In this document: piece after piece, positions 1 through 7,223 of the stretch
Layout of the letters: each line of letters starts with the position of its first letter
How positions within the stretch are numbered: position 1 is the stretch's first letter
Source: an uncultured Clostridia bacterium
GTDB taxonomy: Bacteria > Bacillota > Clostridia > Christensenellales > Borkfalkiaceae
DNA length: 16,508 nucleotides
Direction of reading: 5' to 3'
Assembly: GCA_947176485.1 (NCBI GenBank)
Contig: CAMWQS010000022.1
Location: forward strand, 1 to 16,508
Translations under genes and position numbers: made by a program
Notes under the pieces: model-generated
What the model was told of the DNA's origin: nothing
Seen by the model: only the letters and a program-made list of their open reading frames with translations
The model's database searches: none

Positions 1-1
1 A

Positions 2-436
2 ATTATAACGGCGGTGCGTGCGGCAAGAACCGAGCGTGACTGCCCGGCTTCGCGCAAAGTCAGCCTTTATATCGTTACCGAAAGCAAGCGGCTTATTTCC
101 GCAAACCAAGACAGCATTTTGAAGCTTGCCGGCGCAAAGGAAATTCATTTCATATCATCCCCCGAAGAGGCGGGCGACAAGACCGTAACGAAGGTTCTTT
201 CGGTTGGCACGATATTTATTCCTATGGGCGAGCTCGTCGACCTTGAAAAGGAAAAGGCACGCTTAGAGGGCGAGCTTGAAAAGGTTAACGGCGAAATTCA
301 ACGCGCCGACGGCAAGCTGAACAATAAGGGCTTCATTTCAAAGGCGCCTAAAAAGCTCGTGGACGACGAGCGTGCCAAGCTCAACAAGTATATTGAAATG
401 CGTGAAAAAATCATAAACCAGCTTAAAAACTTATAA
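2..436 (+). CDS. valS: Valyl-tRNA synthetase, C-terminal part (5' end outside window)
   Basis: This is the tail of valyl-tRNA synthetase, which charges tRNA-Val in the cytoplasm. The frame is open from base 2, so the gene is cut by the window edge; the GTG at 14 is internal, not a start. The first visible codons give IITAVRAARTERDCPASRK, matching the end of the anticodon-binding domain (compare the usual 'IR..R.E..v.psrk'). There follows the stretch VGTIFIPMGELVDLEKEKAR and a charged, heptad-like C-terminal arm, the tRNA-binding coiled coil typical of ValS, including the common NKGFISKAP segment. The TAA stop is at 434-436. The next gene begins 9 bases later with no terminator between, so read-through into it is likely. 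Identification rests on family recognition of the C-terminal arm. Confidence 0.94.
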   Translation: MITAVRAARTERDCPASRKVSLYIVTESKRLISANQDSILKLAGAKEIHFISSPEEAGDKTVTKVLSVGTIFIPMGELVDLEKEKARLEGELEKVNGEIQRADGKLNNKGFISKAPKKLVDDERAKLNKYIEMREKIINQLKNL

Positions 437-445
437 GGCGGAATT

Positions 446-2176
446 ATGGCTAAAAAAATTACTGAAACCAAGGCAAAAAAGCACCACGTTGCGGCTGGAC
501 GTATTGCTGCAATACTTATTACGGCGTTTATCACGGTAGCGTGCTTCGGCACGGGCTGCGACTGGCTACCGGAAGATTTGTTTCCCTCCACACACGAGCA
601 CGTTTATTCGGCGTGGGAAACGACCGAAGCTACCTGCGGCAAGGACGGCAAAAAAGAGCGTAGCTGCATAGTCTGCGGCGAGAAAGAAAGCGAAGTTCTT
701 CCCGCAACGGGCAAGCACGTTTACGGCGCGTGGACTACTACCGAAGAAGCCACCTGCGGTGAAGACGGTGAAAAGACCCGCAGTTGCACCGTCTGCGGAC
801 ACGGAGAAAGTGAAGCTATACCCGCTACGGGTAATCACACTTACGGCGGTTGGACCGTTATTACCGAACCCGTCTGCGGAGAGGCGGGAGAGAAGGCTCA
901 TTCCTGCACCGTATGCGGACACGAAGAAAGTGAAGATATACCCGCAATAGCCGAGCACGATTATACGGACTGGGCTGTCGAAAAGGAAGCAACCTGCGGT
1001 GAAGACGGAAAGAAAACGCGCAGTTGCAATATATGCGGACACGAAGATTTCGAAGTTATCCCCGCAACGGGCAACCACACGATGGGTGCTGATAATATCT
1101 GCACCGTCTGCGGTTACAACGCTAACCCCGATACGGAATTTTCAATTCACTTTTTGGAGCTTGGCAACGGCAACGCAGGCGACTGTACGCTTATAAAATG
1201 CGGTGATACCGAAGTGCTTATAGACGCGGGCTCCAAGCGTAACAGTACTGCCACCGTTAAAGCTTATATTGATCAATTCTGCGATGACAAAATACTGGAA
1301 TACGTTATTACTACCCACGCTCACGAGGACCATATCGCGGCGCTCGTCGGTGAAGAGAATCAGAACAACGGCGTTTTATACAGCTATACGATAGGCACGA
1401 TAATTCAGTTTGCGGGGCATAAAACCACTTCAAAAGTCTATAACGATTACGTTACAGCAGTTAATACAGCCGAAAGTAAGGGTACTAAGGTGTATACCGC
1501 AAACCAGTGTTATAATGAAACGGACGGGGCTAAAAGGCAGTATTATCTGGACGAAAACCATACCGTTTCTTTCAATATCCTCTACAACTATTATTACAGC
1601 CATACTACGAGTGATGAAAACGATTATTCCGTAGTAACCCTTTTAACGCAGGAGCTTGCAAGCGGAAACAAGCACTACCTTTTCACGGGCGATTTGGAAG
1701 CAAGCGGTGAAAGCAAGATGGTTGACTATTACAGTAACAAATCCAACAGTAAATCTGCTTTTGATATTCTCCCTCAGGTGGAGATTTACAAAGCGGGGCA
1801 CCACGGCAGCAATACTTCTTCATCGGCAGCGTTGTTGCAGATTATTCAGCCGAAGCACGTAGCCGTTTGCTGTTGTTGCGGTCAGCCCGAGTATACTGTT
1901 ACGAACGCAAACACGTTCCCCACGCAGGATATGATTAACAGGGTCGGCGCATACACCGATAAAATTTACGTGACCACGCTTGCCACGAATTTGCCTTCAA
2001 AGGATACCAACGGAAACTACGTTAACAAAGCATCAAAAGGTTACACGTCGCTGAACGGCAACATAGTCTTCACCGTCAAAGGCGACGAATTAACCCTTGA
2101 GTGTTCCAACAACAACACCATTTTGAAGGACACCGAGTGGTTTAAAGGAAACCGCACGTGGCCTGGCGAACAATAA
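446..2176 (+). CDS. Exported metallo-beta-lactamase-fold hydrolase (ComEC C-domain-like) with cysteine-repeat stalk
   Basis: 576 residues. Residues 1-20 are basic and 21-36 hydrophobic, followed by cysteines at 33 and 38. This suggests a signal peptide or lipoprotein anchor, although neither cysteine sits in an ideal lipobox. Residues 52-223 hold four cysteine repeats plus a partial fifth. Residues 232-560 are a metallo-beta-lactamase domain: H291-A-H293-E-D295-H296, then FTGD416LE, then GH452H453GS. This motif order fits the MBL domain found at the C-terminus of the DNA-uptake protein ComEC and in related stand-alone hydrolases. The membrane channel parts of ComEC are absent. The family usually cleaves phosphodiester or related bonds; the substrate here is unknown. 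The start is supported by AAGGCGGA just upstream. It lies 9 bases after valS and 19 before the aminotransferase. An odd run of four cysteines occurs at 475-478. Fold call strong, function open. Confidence 0.86.
   Translation: MAKKITETKAKKHHVAAGRIAAILITAFITVACFGTGCDWLPEDLFPSTHEHVYSAWETTEATCGKDGKKERSCIVCGEKESEVLPATGKHVYGAWTTTEEATCGEDGEKTRSCTVCGHGESEAIPATGNHTYGGWTVITEPVCGEAGEKAHSCTVCGHEESEDIPAIAEHDYTDWAVEKEATCGEDGKKTRSCNICGHEDFEVIPATGNHTMGADNICTVCGYNANPDTEFSIHFLELGNGNAGDCTLIKCGDTEVLIDAGSKRNSTATVKAYIDQFCDDKILEYVITTHAHEDHIAALVGEENQNNGVLYSYTIGTIIQFAGHKTTSKVYNDYVTAVNTAESKGTKVYTANQCYNETDGAKRQYYLDENHTVSFNILYNYYYSHTTSDENDYSVVTLLTQELASGNKHYLFTGDLEASGESKMVDYYSNKSNSKSAFDILPQVEIYKAGHHGSNTSSSAALLQIIQPKHVAVCCCCGQPEYTVTNANTFPTQDMINRVGAYTDKIYVTTLATNLPSKDTNGNYVNKASKGYTSLNGNIVFTVKGDELTLECSNNNTILKDTEWFKGNRTWPGEQ
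599..1114 (+). repeat. Tandem 40-residue cysteine repeats inside the hydrolase gene
   Basis: Four tandem units start at histidines 52, 91, 131 and 171. Unit 1 is 39 residues, the others exactly 40, and a shortened fifth unit (211-223) keeps only the last CxxCG. Each unit has the pattern H-x-Y-x-x-W, then a single Cys (64, 104, 144, 184), then C-x-x-C-G ten residues on (74/77, 114/117, 154/157, 194/197), ending in I/L-P-A. Such repeats occur in many secreted proteins of gut Firmicutes. They may bind metal or form disulfides, which cannot be decided from sequence. At DNA level the 120-base period is visible but the copies have diverged. Confidence 0.9.
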
Positions 2177-2195
2177 ATTTACGAGAGAGAAGAAT

Positions 2196-3398
2196 ATGAA
2201 AATACAGTTTTCACCCCCCGATATTTCACAGCTTGAAATAGACGAGGTAACCGACGCATTAAAATCGGGCTGGATAACCACCGGACCCAAAACCAAAGAG
2301 CTCGAAAGGCAAGTTGCCGCGTTTTGCGGTGTAAACCGTGCCGTATGTTTAAACTCCCAAACCGCTTGCGCCGAAATGGCTTTGCGCGTTTTAGGAATAG
2401 GGGAGGGGGACGAGGTTATAACCTCGGCGTATACCTACACGGCGTCAGCTTCCGTAATAGACCACGTCGGGGCTAAAATAATTCTCGTAGACACGCAGAA
2501 GGACAGCCTTGAAATGGACTACGACAAGCTGGAGGCGGCTATCACCGAAAAGACCAAGGCGGTTATCCCCGTCGACTTGGCGGGTATCCCTTGCGACTAC
2601 GACAGAATTTTCGCGATAGTCAACGCAAAGAAAAAGCTGTTTAAGCCCGCAAACGCTATCCAAAAAGCCATCGGCAGAATTGCCGTCGTTGCGGATACGG
2701 CGCACGCTTACGGCGCAACCTGGCACGGCAAGCCCGTGGGTAGCATAGCGGACTTTTCCGCATTTTCTTTTCACGCAGTGAAAAACTTTACTACGGCGGA
2801 GGGCGGCGCACTCACCTGGCGCGATATCGAAGGTATCGACAACGAAGAAATTTATCACCAAATTCAGCTTTTGTCCCTTCACGGCCAGTCTAAGGACGCA
2901 CTTGCAAAGACCAAGCTCGGCGCGTGGGAGTACGATATTATCGGCACTTGGTACAAGTGCAATATGACGGATGTCGCCGCCGCAATGGGGCTTGCGCAAA
3001 CCAAGCGTTACCCCGATATGCTCAAACGCAGAAAGGAAATCATCGGAAGGTACGACGCGGCTTTCAAGTCTCTGGGAATAAAAGTTCTCAATCATTACGG
3101 CGAAGATTATTCCTCGTCGGGGCACCTCTATATAACCCGCGTGCCGGGCGTTACCTTGGAACAGCGCAACGAAATTATCATAAAAATGGCGGAGGCGGGC
3201 ATAGCTTGCAACGTCCACTATAAGCCGCTGCCTATGCACACCGCGTATAAAAAACTCGGGTTTAATATTAAAAACTATCCAAACGCATACGCTAATTTTG
3301 CAAACGAAATCACTTTGCCGTTGCACACCTGTTTAACGGACGAAGAAGTAGAGTATATCATCAAGAATTTCACGGAAATCGTCAGAGAGTATTTATAA
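2196..3398 (+). CDS. DegT/DnrJ/EryC1/StrS-family sugar aminotransferase
   Basis: 400 residues, the normal size for this family. These PLP enzymes transfer an amino group to a keto sugar nucleotide in the cytoplasm, making amino sugars for surface glycans. Visible landmarks are the N-terminal SGWITTGPKTKELE segment, the cofactor region AYTYTASASVI, D167 in VVADTAHAYGA (pairs with the pyridine nitrogen), and K196 in SFHAVKNFTTAEGG, the Schiff-base lysine. The C-terminal part has NVHYKPLPMHTAY, also typical. An extra stretch around residues 143-161 separates CDYDRI from the D167 strand compared with short family members. The start is preceded by GAGAGAAGAAT. The stop overlaps the next start as TAATG, suggesting translational coupling. 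The substrate is not identifiable; pairing with a PglC-like transferase suggests a UDP-4-keto-hexose, but no dehydratase is in the window. Confidence 0.94.
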   Translation: MKIQFSPPDISQLEIDEVTDALKSGWITTGPKTKELERQVAAFCGVNRAVCLNSQTACAEMALRVLGIGEGDEVITSAYTYTASASVIDHVGAKIILVDTQKDSLEMDYDKLEAAITEKTKAVIPVDLAGIPCDYDRIFAIVNAKKKLFKPANAIQKAIGRIAVVADTAHAYGATWHGKPVGSIADFSAFSFHAVKNFTTAEGGALTWRDIEGIDNEEIYHQIQLLSLHGQSKDALAKTKLGAWEYDIIGTWYKCNMTDVAAAMGLAQTKRYPDMLKRRKEIIGRYDAAFKSLGIKVLNHYGEDYSSSGHLYITRVPGVTLEQRNEIIIKMAEAGIACNVHYKPLPMHTAYKKLGFNIKNYPNAYANFANEITLPLHTCLTDEEVEYIIKNFTEIVREYL

Positions 3399-4087
3399 TG
3401 CTTGTTAAAAAGTGGGAGAAGTTACCCGAGAAGTTGCAGTGCGACGCGGTACGCCCTTATTACGAAAAATTGAGGAAGAAGAATTTCAGCCTATTCTGGA
3501 AAAGAGTTTTCGATATATTCGTATCTTCCGTAATGCTGATTTTATTAAGCCTTCTGTTTATCATTCTTGCAATAGCCATAAAAATCGATTCCCGCGGCCC
3601 CGTATTTTTCAGACAAGTGCGGGTTACGCAGTACGGCAAAACTTTCAGAATTTTCAAGTTTCGCACCATGGTAAATAACGCGGACAAGATAGGTTCGCAG
3701 GTTACCGTCGGCGGCGACGCAAGAATTACGCGTGTAGGCAAATTTATCCGCAAGTGCAGGCTTGACGAGGTAAGCCAGCTTATCGACGTTTGGCGCGGCA
3801 CGATGTCCTTCGTGGGTACCCGCCCCGAAGTACCCAAGTATGTTGACAGATACTCCGATGAAATGCTCGCAACCTTACTTTTGCCCGCGGGCGTAACCAG
3901 CGAGGCAAGCATAAAGTTCAAGGATGAGGACGAGCTTTTGAAGGACGCCGGGGACGTCGACGAGGTTTACGTCAACGAGGTTTTACCCAAGAAAATGGAA
4001 TACAACCTGCAGTCGGTTAAAAAGTACGGTTTCTGGCGCGACATAGGCACCATGTTCAAAACCGTCGGCGCAGTGTTAAAGAGGTAA
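3398..4087 (+). CDS. Initiating phosphoglycosyl transferase (PglC/WcaJ family, bacterial sugar transferase)
   Basis: 229 residues. It would move a sugar-1-phosphate from a UDP-sugar to undecaprenyl phosphate at the inner leaflet, the first step of repeat-unit assembly. It shows the small single-domain form: K35-R-x-F-D, a membrane helix at about 38-62, GPVFFRQVRV, KFRTM (87-91), the catalytic D123-E124 pair in LDEVSQLIDVWRGTMSFVG, TRPEVP, and a C-terminal region LPAGVTSEASIKFKDEDELL. The usual helix-breaking Ser-Pro in the membrane segment is S51-L52 here, which is unusual. The start codon overlaps the aminotransferase stop by one base (TAATG), and no separate strong ribosome site is seen. 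The following GT2 gene begins 2 bases after the stop. Sugar specificity is unknown. Confidence 0.94.
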   Translation: MLVKKWEKLPEKLQCDAVRPYYEKLRKKNFSLFWKRVFDIFVSSVMLILLSLLFIILAIAIKIDSRGPVFFRQVRVTQYGKTFRIFKFRTMVNNADKIGSQVTVGGDARITRVGKFIRKCRLDEVSQLIDVWRGTMSFVGTRPEVPKYVDRYSDEMLATLLLPAGVTSEASIKFKDEDELLKDAGDVDEVYVNEVLPKKMEYNLQSVKKYGFWRDIGTMFKTVGAVLKR

Positions 4088-4089
4088 CG

Positions 4090-4926
4090 ATGGAAGAAAG
4101 ACAAAAGTTTTCGGTGCTGTTTTCCGTTTATTTTAAAGAAAAACCCGAATTTTTAGATATAGCTTTGGAAAGCGTTTACAACCAAACCGTAAAGGCGGAC
4201 GAGTGGGTCATAGTAAAGGACGGACCTATTTCCGAGGAATTACAGGCAGTAATCGATAAGTTCAAAACTTACGACGGCGTTAATATAAAGGAAGTGCCGC
4301 TTGAAGAAAATAAGGGTTTGGGCATTGCGCTTTCTTACGGCGTGCCCGCATGCAGCCACGAATTAATCGCAAGAATGGACACCGACGATATCGCCGTCCC
4401 CGAAAGGTTTGAGCTGCAGCTTGCCGAATTTGAAAAGAACCCCGATTTAGATTTGTGCGGCGGACAAATTATAGAGTTTGAAACCGACCCCAACGAGCCT
4501 ATTGCCGAGCGTAGGGTGCCCCTAACGCAAGACGAAATAGTCGAATTCCAAAAAAAGCGTAGCGCGTTCAACCATATGACGGTTATGTTCAAAAAGAGCA
4601 AGGTGCTCGAAGCGGGTAACTACAAGCACTGCCCTTTAATGGAAGACGATATGCTGTGGGTGGATATGCTGCTTGCCGGTGCAAACTGCACGAATATCGA
4701 TAAGTACCTTTGTCAAGTTCGTACTAACCGCGATATGATTGCGCGCCGCGGCGGATTAAAGTATTACAAAAAATACAAAAACGCCCGCAAGCAAATCTAC
4801 AAAACGGGTTTTATATCGCATTGGCAGTATACCAAAACGAACTTTATACAATTCATCGTGTGCATAATGCCCAAATGGTTAAGAAAGAAAGTTTTCTTCG
4901 GTGTTTTACATAAAAAATCTAAATAA
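4090..4926 (+). CDS. GT2-family glycosyltransferase (AmsE-like)
   Basis: 278 residues, a GT-A fold inverting transferase expected to add one sugar to the lipid-linked unit on the cytoplasmic face. The N-terminus SVLFSVYFKEKPEFLDIALE and the VKDGP strand at about 42-46 fit the AmsE branch of GT2. The nucleotide-binding DxD lies in ARMD97TDD, and the candidate catalytic acid is in LMEDD (185-187). The C-terminus is basic with a hydrophobic stretch near 253-264, suggesting membrane contact. An AAAGAGG ribosome site lies in the last codons of the preceding gene. Stop and next start are 5 bases apart. Donor and acceptor cannot be read from sequence. Confidence 0.91.
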   Translation: MEERQKFSVLFSVYFKEKPEFLDIALESVYNQTVKADEWVIVKDGPISEELQAVIDKFKTYDGVNIKEVPLEENKGLGIALSYGVPACSHELIARMDTDDIAVPERFELQLAEFEKNPDLDLCGGQIIEFETDPNEPIAERRVPLTQDEIVEFQKKRSAFNHMTVMFKKSKVLEAGNYKHCPLMEDDMLWVDMLLAGANCTNIDKYLCQVRTNRDMIARRGGLKYYKKYKNARKQIYKTGFISHWQYTKTNFIQFIVCIMPKWLRKKVFFGVLHKKSK

Positions 4927-4931
4927 AAATT

Positions 4932-6128
4932 ATGGCTGAAAATAAAGTTAGCAGAATTAAATACGTCCGTTTCAAAGATATTTTAGCGTGTTTTGCGTTT
5001 ATCTTTATGGTGCCTATCGCTTTGATAGCTAAAATTTTTATCCGTAATTTTTGGCTTGTCGGCGAGGAAAAACACGAGGCACGGGATAACGGCTACTGGT
5101 TTTTCAAGTACGTAAGGGAAAACCACCCCGAGCAGAAAATAGCTTACGTCATCGATAAAAAATGCGCCGATTATGAAAACGTTAAATCTTTGGGCAAAGT
5201 CGTTAAGTGGGGGGGCGTAAGTCACTGGTTTTGGTACCTCGTTGCAAAGAAGAATATAAGCTCTCAAAAGGGTTGCAAGCCCAACGCCGCCGCATGCTAT
5301 TTGTTTGAAGTAAAGCTTAGATTGTGGCGCAACAAGCGTTACTTTTTACAGCATGGCGTCATTATGAACGACTTAAAGTGGCTGTATTACGACAGATGCT
5401 ACTTCAAACTGTTTTGCGTAAGTGCTAAACCCGAATACGATTACGTTTCCGAAAATTTCGGGTATCCCGAAGGGATAGTGGAATGCGTAGGTCTTACAAG
5501 GTTTGATAAGCTGCACGAGGTTTGCGATAAAAAAAGGCAGATTTTAGTAATGCCGACCTGGCGTGAGTATTTAGTACGCCCTCACGGCACGGTAAGCGCA
5601 AGCGATTTGGAAAAGCAATTCCCCGAAAGCGAGTACTTCAAAAAGTGGTCTGAATTTTTGTGCAGTGATTTACTTCAAAAGGCGTTGGCGGAAAATAATT
5701 ACACTTTGCTGTTTTATCCCCACCGCAATATGCAGATTTATCTTGATAAATTTAGGGCGCTTCAAACGGGCGAAAATATACAAATTGCCGAACCCGAACG
5801 ATTGGGCGTTCAACAAGCGTTAAAGGAATCTGCGTGCCTTATAACTGATTACTCAAGCGTATTCTTCGATTTCGCTTATATGAAAAAGCCGATAATTTTT
5901 TATCAGTTTGACGAGGCGGATTTCCGCGCCAACCAGTACGAGCAAGGCTACTTCGATTACCACAACAATTCCTTGGGAAGCTGGTGCGGTGAATTACAAG
6001 ACTGTTTGAATTTGCTTTCCGCACAGCTCATTGCGGGCTGCCCTGACAACGACAGAGTGGGCGAGTTTTTTGAAATTTACGACGACAAAAATTGTGAGCG
6101 CACCTACGAAGCGGTACTCTCACGTTAA
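4932..6128 (+). CDS. CDP-glycerol glycerophosphotransferase-family protein (TagB/TagF-like)
   Basis: 398 residues. The family transfers glycerol- or ribitol-phosphate from a CDP-alcohol to teichoic acids or capsular glycans. Supporting motifs are FLQH141GV, MPTWREYL near 207-214, FYPH264RN, and the C-terminal block ITDYSSVFFDFAYMKKPIIF (304-323) followed by YQFDEADFR; the two histidines and the TDYSS loop are hallmarks. A hydrophobic N-terminal segment (about 18-37) suggests peripheral membrane attachment. The length matches single-domain members rather than long TagF polymerases, so a one-off addition is more likely than chain synthesis. The ribosome site is poor (AAATAAAAATT before ATG), so translation may depend on coupling to the gene 5 bases upstream. 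A role transferring another polyol phosphate is equally possible. Confidence 0.87.
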   Translation: MAENKVSRIKYVRFKDILACFAFIFMVPIALIAKIFIRNFWLVGEEKHEARDNGYWFFKYVRENHPEQKIAYVIDKKCADYENVKSLGKVVKWGGVSHWFWYLVAKKNISSQKGCKPNAAACYLFEVKLRLWRNKRYFLQHGVIMNDLKWLYYDRCYFKLFCVSAKPEYDYVSENFGYPEGIVECVGLTRFDKLHEVCDKKRQILVMPTWREYLVRPHGTVSASDLEKQFPESEYFKKWSEFLCSDLLQKALAENNYTLLFYPHRNMQIYLDKFRALQTGENIQIAEPERLGVQQALKESACLITDYSSVFFDFAYMKKPIIFYQFDEADFRANQYEQGYFDYHNNSLGSWCGELQDCLNLLSAQLIAGCPDNDRVGEFFEIYDDKNCERTYEAVLSR

Positions 6129-6137
6129 ACGAGGATT

Positions 6138-7220
6138 ATGAAAAGAATTTTACACGTTATTTCAACGTTAGAGCAAGGCGGCACGGAGGCGGTCGTTTTA
6201 AATTACCTTGCAAATATGGATGCAGATAAAATCATCTTCGACTTTCTCGTTATTTGGGGCGAGAAAAAAGGATATTACGAAGATTTTTTGCTTTCAAAGG
6301 GCTGCAAGATTTTTAAAATGCAGAACCCGCCAAATAAGTTTTTTGCGCACGGCAGTGAACTAAGGCAATTTTTCAAACGGGAAAAATACGATATAGTGCA
6401 TATCCACGCCATGTCGGCACTCAGATACAGGGTTGCAAAAGCCGCAAAAATGAACGGGGTTAAAACCGTAATTTACCATTCGCATAATTCGTCAAACGAT
6501 AATCACTTGTTTATTCACAAAGCACTGAAAAGCAGATTGAACAGATGGTGCGATTATAGGTTTGCTTGTTCCTCACTTGCCGGCAATTATATGTATAGCG
6601 GTCGGTTTACCGTAATAAACAACGCGATAGATATCGGTCGTTTCTCTTTTGACGCCGAATGCCGGGTGGATTTAAGAAAAAAATATAACCTTAGGAACAA
6701 ACTCGTTATCGGTAATATCGGTCGGCTTGCCGAGGTTAAAAATCAGCAATTTCTACTTCAACTAATCCCGTATATAAAAGAAATTGAAAAAGATTTCGTA
6801 TTCGTGGTTATTGGGGAAGGCGGGCTGCGTGATAAGCTGCAAGACTACGTGAACGGTAACGGATTGAACGATTACGTCGTATTTACGGGCAACGTCGGTA
6901 CGGAAGTATATAAATATTACAGCGTGTTTGACGTTTTGGCTTTTCCTTCGCTTTTCGAAGGACTCAGCGTAGTTTTAATGGAAGCACAGGCAAACGGGTT
7001 GCCCATAGTCGCGTCGGATAGGATAACCGCAGAAAACGGAATTACCGAGTATTTTAAATTTTTACCTATCGACGAAACCGAAGCGAATTTCAAGTCGTGG
7101 GCGGAAACTATATTAAGCTTTAAAGATAAGCGGCAAGACAACGCAAACGCCGTGGCAAGTGCAGGGTTCGATATAAAGACCGAAGCGAAAAAGTTACAGG
7201 AATTTTATTTGAGTTTTTAA
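6138..7220 (+). CDS. GT4-family glycosyltransferase (EpsF-like)
   Basis: 360 residues, a GT-B fold retaining transferase of the kind found in exopolysaccharide operons. Visible features are MKRILHVISTLEQGGTEAVV with the glycine-rich acceptor loop, the DIVHIHAMSALRYR strand (85-98), IGNIGRLAEVKNQ (191-203) opening the donor domain, and the EX7E motif with E274 in PSLFEGLSVVLME and E282. The middle segment YHSHNSS resembles EpsF-type members. The ribosome site ACGAGG lies close to the ATG. The gene is 9 bases downstream of the glycerophosphotransferase. It probably adds a hexose to the growing lipid-linked unit; specificity unknown. Confidence 0.92.
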   Translation: MKRILHVISTLEQGGTEAVVLNYLANMDADKIIFDFLVIWGEKKGYYEDFLLSKGCKIFKMQNPPNKFFAHGSELRQFFKREKYDIVHIHAMSALRYRVAKAAKMNGVKTVIYHSHNSSNDNHLFIHKALKSRLNRWCDYRFACSSLAGNYMYSGRFTVINNAIDIGRFSFDAECRVDLRKKYNLRNKLVIGNIGRLAEVKNQQFLLQLIPYIKEIEKDFVFVVIGEGGLRDKLQDYVNGNGLNDYVVFTGNVGTEVYKYYSVFDVLAFPSLFEGLSVVLMEAQANGLPIVASDRITAENGITEYFKFLPIDETEANFKSWAETILSFKDKRQDNANAVASAGFDIKTEAKKLQEFYLSF

Positions 7221-7223
7221 TTG

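Noticed and set aside
14..436. GTG at 14 as a gene start
   Set aside because: The frame is open back to base 2 and the residues before it continue the valyl-tRNA synthetase match, so the gene starts outside the window.
599..1114. 120-base periodic repeat that could suggest a CRISPR or direct-repeat array
   Set aside because: The period is a multiple of three, the reading frame is open throughout and the copies differ mainly in a way that conserves residues. It is a protein repeat.
2445..3326. 293-codon open frame on the minus strand
   Set aside because: It lies opposite the aminotransferase gene, whose motifs are unmistakable. Its translation shows no recognisable domain and it would overlap the whole gene; it is a reverse-strand shadow.
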